A DNA stretch of 64,000 nucleotides from Volvariella volvacea V23 (lineage: Eukaryota > Basidiomycota > Agaricomycetes > Agaricales > Pluteaceae): NCBI GenBank assembly GCA_000349905.1, contig KB722778.1, positions 51,292 through 115,291 on the forward strand, written 5' to 3'. The position numbers and the translations under genes were made by a program. This document shows positions 60,169 to 64,000 of the stretch, piece after piece. Positions within the stretch are counted from its first letter, which is position 1; each line of letters starts with the position of its first letter. A model generated the notes under the pieces. It saw only the letters and a list, made by a program, of their open reading frames with translations. It did not search any database and was not told the DNA's origin.

Positions 60169-63100
60169 GGCTTTTCTATTGCTTTTGCCCCAACATATCA
60201 TGAAGATATTATTGAAGAACTAAAAACACAAATGGAGGATGCATTCAGGGTTTATAATGTATGTTATTTGTTTAACTGCATGAGCCCTCATATCTCATGT
60301 TATACAGACTACTACTTTGACATTAATGATGGCTAGTGCTGAGACTATCAAGCACATTGTCTTAGACATTAAACACCTTCAGGTCTTACAGGATTTATTA
60401 CAGCCAGTTGATTTTACAGATAAATTTTATGACCCATGCATGACAGACACTAGGGTCTCAATTTTACAGCTAGTTGACTCTTGGATGTTCAGTCCTAACA
60501 GCTCCAATGTATTCTGGCTACTTGGTGCACCAGGGGCTGGCAAATCTGCTATTGCAGAAACTGTTAGATCAAATTTAGCAGATGATCACAGAGTCTATAT
60601 GGCATTTTTTGCATTTAGGAGAACAGATGCTGTTACTAGCAATCCCACAGCCCTGTGGAGGACTATAGCCTTTCAGCTTGCAAAATACTGCCCAGAATAT
60701 GCATTACAGCTGAATATATATACACAGCTGCCTAGCTTTGCAAATCAGTTTGATAGACTAATTAAAGCACCTCTAAATGAACTCAAAATGCCTGTTGTGG
60801 TTATTATTGATGCATTAGATGAGGGCTTGTCTACTCAAGAGGCTGCAAAAACCCAGTCCATGTTAAATTCAATTCAGCAGTGGTCAGAGTTGCCATACAA
60901 CTACAAGTTGCTTATAACATCCAGAAATGATGATGACATCCAAGGTAGTATAGCCACTCATCATGAATTTACTATGCTTCAATCTGGTCAAGATTGTGAT
61001 AATGAAACTCAAAGCAATATCAAGAATTACATTTTATCACAGTTTGAAGTGATTAAGAGAAAGTACAATTATAGTGACTCAGCTTGGCCTGAGGAAATTG
61101 TAATTGATGAATTGACTGCCAGGGCAAGTGGCCTTTTTATTTGGGCCAAAACAGCAATGCAATTCATTCAGTCTGGAAGCCCAAAAAAGAATTTACAATA
61201 TATTCAAGCAAATAATATAACATTTGGAGACATTAATACTCTTTACTTGACTTTGCTGCAAAGAGAGATTCATGATTCAATGTTTCAAGCATATAAAATA
61301 GTTATGGGTTTTATTCTCTTGTCACAAGAAAGGCTATTAATAGCATCATTGAAAGAATTTGCATCACTTACTTGTGATATGGATGATATTAATGTTATAT
61401 GCAATGCATTAAGACCAGTGTTAGTGTTCAATACTGGGTATATATACATTGGACATGAAAGCTTTGCTGACTTCATAAAAAATCAAAAAGATGCAGCTGA
61501 TTTTGCTATCAATATATCACTTGGTCATAAAGGATTTGCAGCTGCATGCTTAACAATTATGATAAACCAACTCCATTTCAATATGTATACTTTTCCAAGT
61601 TCATATATGAAAAATGCAGAGGTCAAAGAAAAGCTGCAATGTGAGATTACACCAGAATTAAGATATGCATATTTATATTGGTCATATCATTTATTAAATT
61701 TACAATCACATGAAAATAAAAACAAAGAGTATTTGCTAAAGCTAGTGCAAAACTTCTTGCAAAATTTACTTCCATTCTGGTTGGAAGTAATAAGTATGGA
61801 AAATAAAGTAGAAATTGGAATAATAGCAATGGCAAATTGCTATCTTTGGTGCAAGGTAAGAGATCAATACATAATACTTTTAAGATACTTATAGTCAATA
61901 AACAGGATATCAACTCAGAGCTTGCAAGCTTATGCCTGGAATGGCAACAGTGTATTCATATGTGCACAGAAGTAATATCAGAGAGCTTGCCTCACATATA
62001 TCTTTCTTGCATGATCTATATTCCCAAACAAAGTATTCTTTATAAGCATTATGAAAGTTATTGCAAAAGGCCTTGGCTTCTTACAAGTGATAGCTACAAC
62101 TTCCCAAAGGAGATTATACAAATAAAGTTGCCTGAGTACTGTTTACAGGTTGCATGGTCACCTAATGGAATAAATATTGCAACTGTGTATTATGTAATAT
62201 CAATTTGGAATATGTTTACTTCTCAATTAGAAGTAGAGATTGATGCTAATGCATATTGTATAGTTTATTCACCTGATGGTAAATATATTGCAAGTGGCTC
62301 AAAAAGTGGTGTTATTAATATCTGGACAACTAAAACAGGTCAATCTGTTGGTCAACCCTTAATTGGACATACTGGTTTGGTTACTTCTATTGCTTACTCA
62401 TTTGATGGAAAATATATTGTATCTGGATCAGAAGATAACACCATAAGAATTTGGAATACTAAGACTTGTCAAGCTATTGATGAACCATTGCGAGATAATA
62501 TTCAATATGTTAGCTCAGTTGTATACTCACCAGATGGAAACATCAGAATTTGGGATGTCAAAGTTGGCAAACTAATTAATAAATTAATGGAAAATAGTAC
62601 TGATTATGCACTTTCAGTTGCATACTCCCCAGATGGCCAATATATTGCATCTGGTTCAGGTGATCAAACTATTAGAATTTGGAGCTGTAAAACTGGCTAA
62701 CTCATTTGTGAGCCCTTAAAAGGCCATAGTCGTTGGGTAAATTCAGTTGTATTTTCCCCAGATGGTAAATATATAGCCTCAGGATCAGATGATCAAATAA
62801 TTAGAATTTGGGATGCCCAAACTGGGCAATCAGTTGGTGAACCATTGCAAGGTCATGCTGAAGGAATAACTCAGTCATGTATTCACCAGATGGCAGATAT
62901 ATTGCATCTAGTTCAAGTCTTGGAACAGCTAGTATATGGAGTACTGATCTTGTGCAAATGTTTGGTGAATTCCCAACAACCTATGCTGATTATATAAACT
63001 CATTGGCATGCTCACCAGATAGTAAGTATATTGCATCTGGCTCAGCTGATAACATTATTAGAATTTGGAATATTCAAACACATCAAGTTGTTAATCAGCT

Positions 63101-64000
63101 GTTAAATGGTCATACTAAGGGTATAAATACAGTTGCATACTCACCTAATGGCAAATATATTACATCTGGTTCTTGGGAGGGAACTATCAGAATATGGGAT
63201 GTTGAAACTGGAAACACAATTGGAAAGGCATTAAAAGGTCATACTAAAAGTGTAAAAAAAGTGACATATTCTCCAAATGGTCACTATATTGCATCTTGCT
63301 CTCAGGATAAGACTATTAGAATCTGGGATAGTATAACTGGAAAATTGGTTATTAAACCCTTACAAGGCCATACTGGTGCTATAAACTCAATTGCATACTC
63401 TCCCAATGGTGAATATATTGTATCTGCCTCAAATGATCAAACTATCAGATTTTGGAACTCAATAACTGGTCAGTGTGTTGGTGAACCATTGCAAGGTCAT
63501 ACTGCTGAAATAATCTCAATTGCATATTCACCAAATGGCAAACTCATTGCATCAGGATCTGAAGACAGCAGTGTCAGAGTTTGGAGTACTGAAACCAAAC
63601 AGATTGTTAGCCAATTTTCAACTGATCACACTGTTTGGATAAGATCAGTAGCATTTTCCACAGATAGTAAGCATGTTATATCTAGCTCAGAGAAGTATGT
63701 TGTTAGGATTTGGAGTATTGAAAACAATCAACACATTAGTAAACCCTTGCAAGGACATTTTGATATGATAACATCAGTTATATGTTTACCAAATAGCAAA
63801 TATATTGTATCTGGCTCATGTGATCAAACTATAAGATTTTGGGAGATTAAAACCTTCAATGACACTGTTACCAAATTATTACAATCAACAGAAAATAATG
63901 CTCAGCTTTATGTTGTATCTGAAGGTTCATGGATTATGGATTCAAATAGGCACACCAAGTTGTTTTGGGTACCTCCTGTTATAAAACATGAAATTGTTTC
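60169..64000 (+). pseudogene. NACHT-WD40 NLR-like gene, CpG-depleted and disrupted, running off the window
   Basis: STAND-type P-loop NTPase of the kind implicated in fungal non-self recognition. Exons: 60169-60258, 60308-61855, then 61906 onward. NACHT features: Walker A GAPGAGKS at 60,524-60,547 and Walker B VVIIDALDEG at about 60,794-60,822. The C-terminal region holds repeated WD40 units of the [11 protein letters not shown]...IRIW type to the end of the window. Lesions: an in-frame TAA at 62,698-62,700 where paralogous repeats have a Gln codon, a 1-nt deletion near 62,868 that shifts the frame, and a WD repeat missing its middle near 62,530. Frames are otherwise open over long stretches. 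Only two CpG dinucleotides (62,491 and 62,731) occur in the gene. Confidence 0.85.

Overview
The window is nuclear DNA of a filamentous basidiomycete, most likely an Agaricomycete. Genes are dense in short introns (about 50-60 nt), cytochrome P450s are massively expanded, a NACHT-WD40 NLR-like gene is present, and the transposon relics are Ty1/copia-like and strongly CpG-depleted. There is one 100-N assembly gap.

Region 1 (1-43,600) is a tandem array of one P450 subfamily. I count 15 loci, called P450-1 to P450-15 here: seven intact genes (P450-1, 3, 5, 7, 10, 11, 15) and eight pseudogenes or relics (P450-2, 4, 6, 8, 9, 12, 13, 14). Every intact copy has the same 13-exon structure. Two exons are micro-exons of 10 nt (C-helix Trp) and 14 nt (I-helix oxygen-binding motif). 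Spliced lengths are exact multiples of three and give proteins of 511-515 aa. Genes lie on both strands in mixed order. No polyketide synthase, terpene synthase or other backbone enzyme lies among them, so this looks like an expanding and decaying P450 family rather than a complete biosynthetic cluster. Substrates are unknown.

Region 2 (about 18,900-24,600) is a nest of retroelements inside the array. It holds a degenerate copia pol, a 169-bp 3' LTR that cuts P450-9 inside exon 5, and two inverted copies of another LTR-like element, one of which sits inside the copia pol and contains the gap. The two P450 pseudogenes flanking the nest carry mostly C:G-to-T:A inactivating changes. The pseudogenes further away were lost mainly through deletions.

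Region 3 (43,860-56,690) is ordinary conserved gene space: TRM44 (tRNA-Ser U44 2'-O-methyltransferase), a 10-exon seven-transmembrane receptor-like protein that must be assembled from small exons, a short-chain dehydrogenase, and glucose-6-phosphate isomerase. The stretches 47,242-50,865, 52,077-54,570 and 56,691-58,846 hold nothing I can assign.

Region 4 (58,847-64,000) holds an NLR N-terminal fragment of normal composition, then a NACHT-WD40 gene that runs off the window. The NACHT-WD40 part is AT-rich, has only two CpG dinucleotides in about 3.9 kb, and is broken in its WD40 part by an in-frame stop and a 1-nt frameshift.
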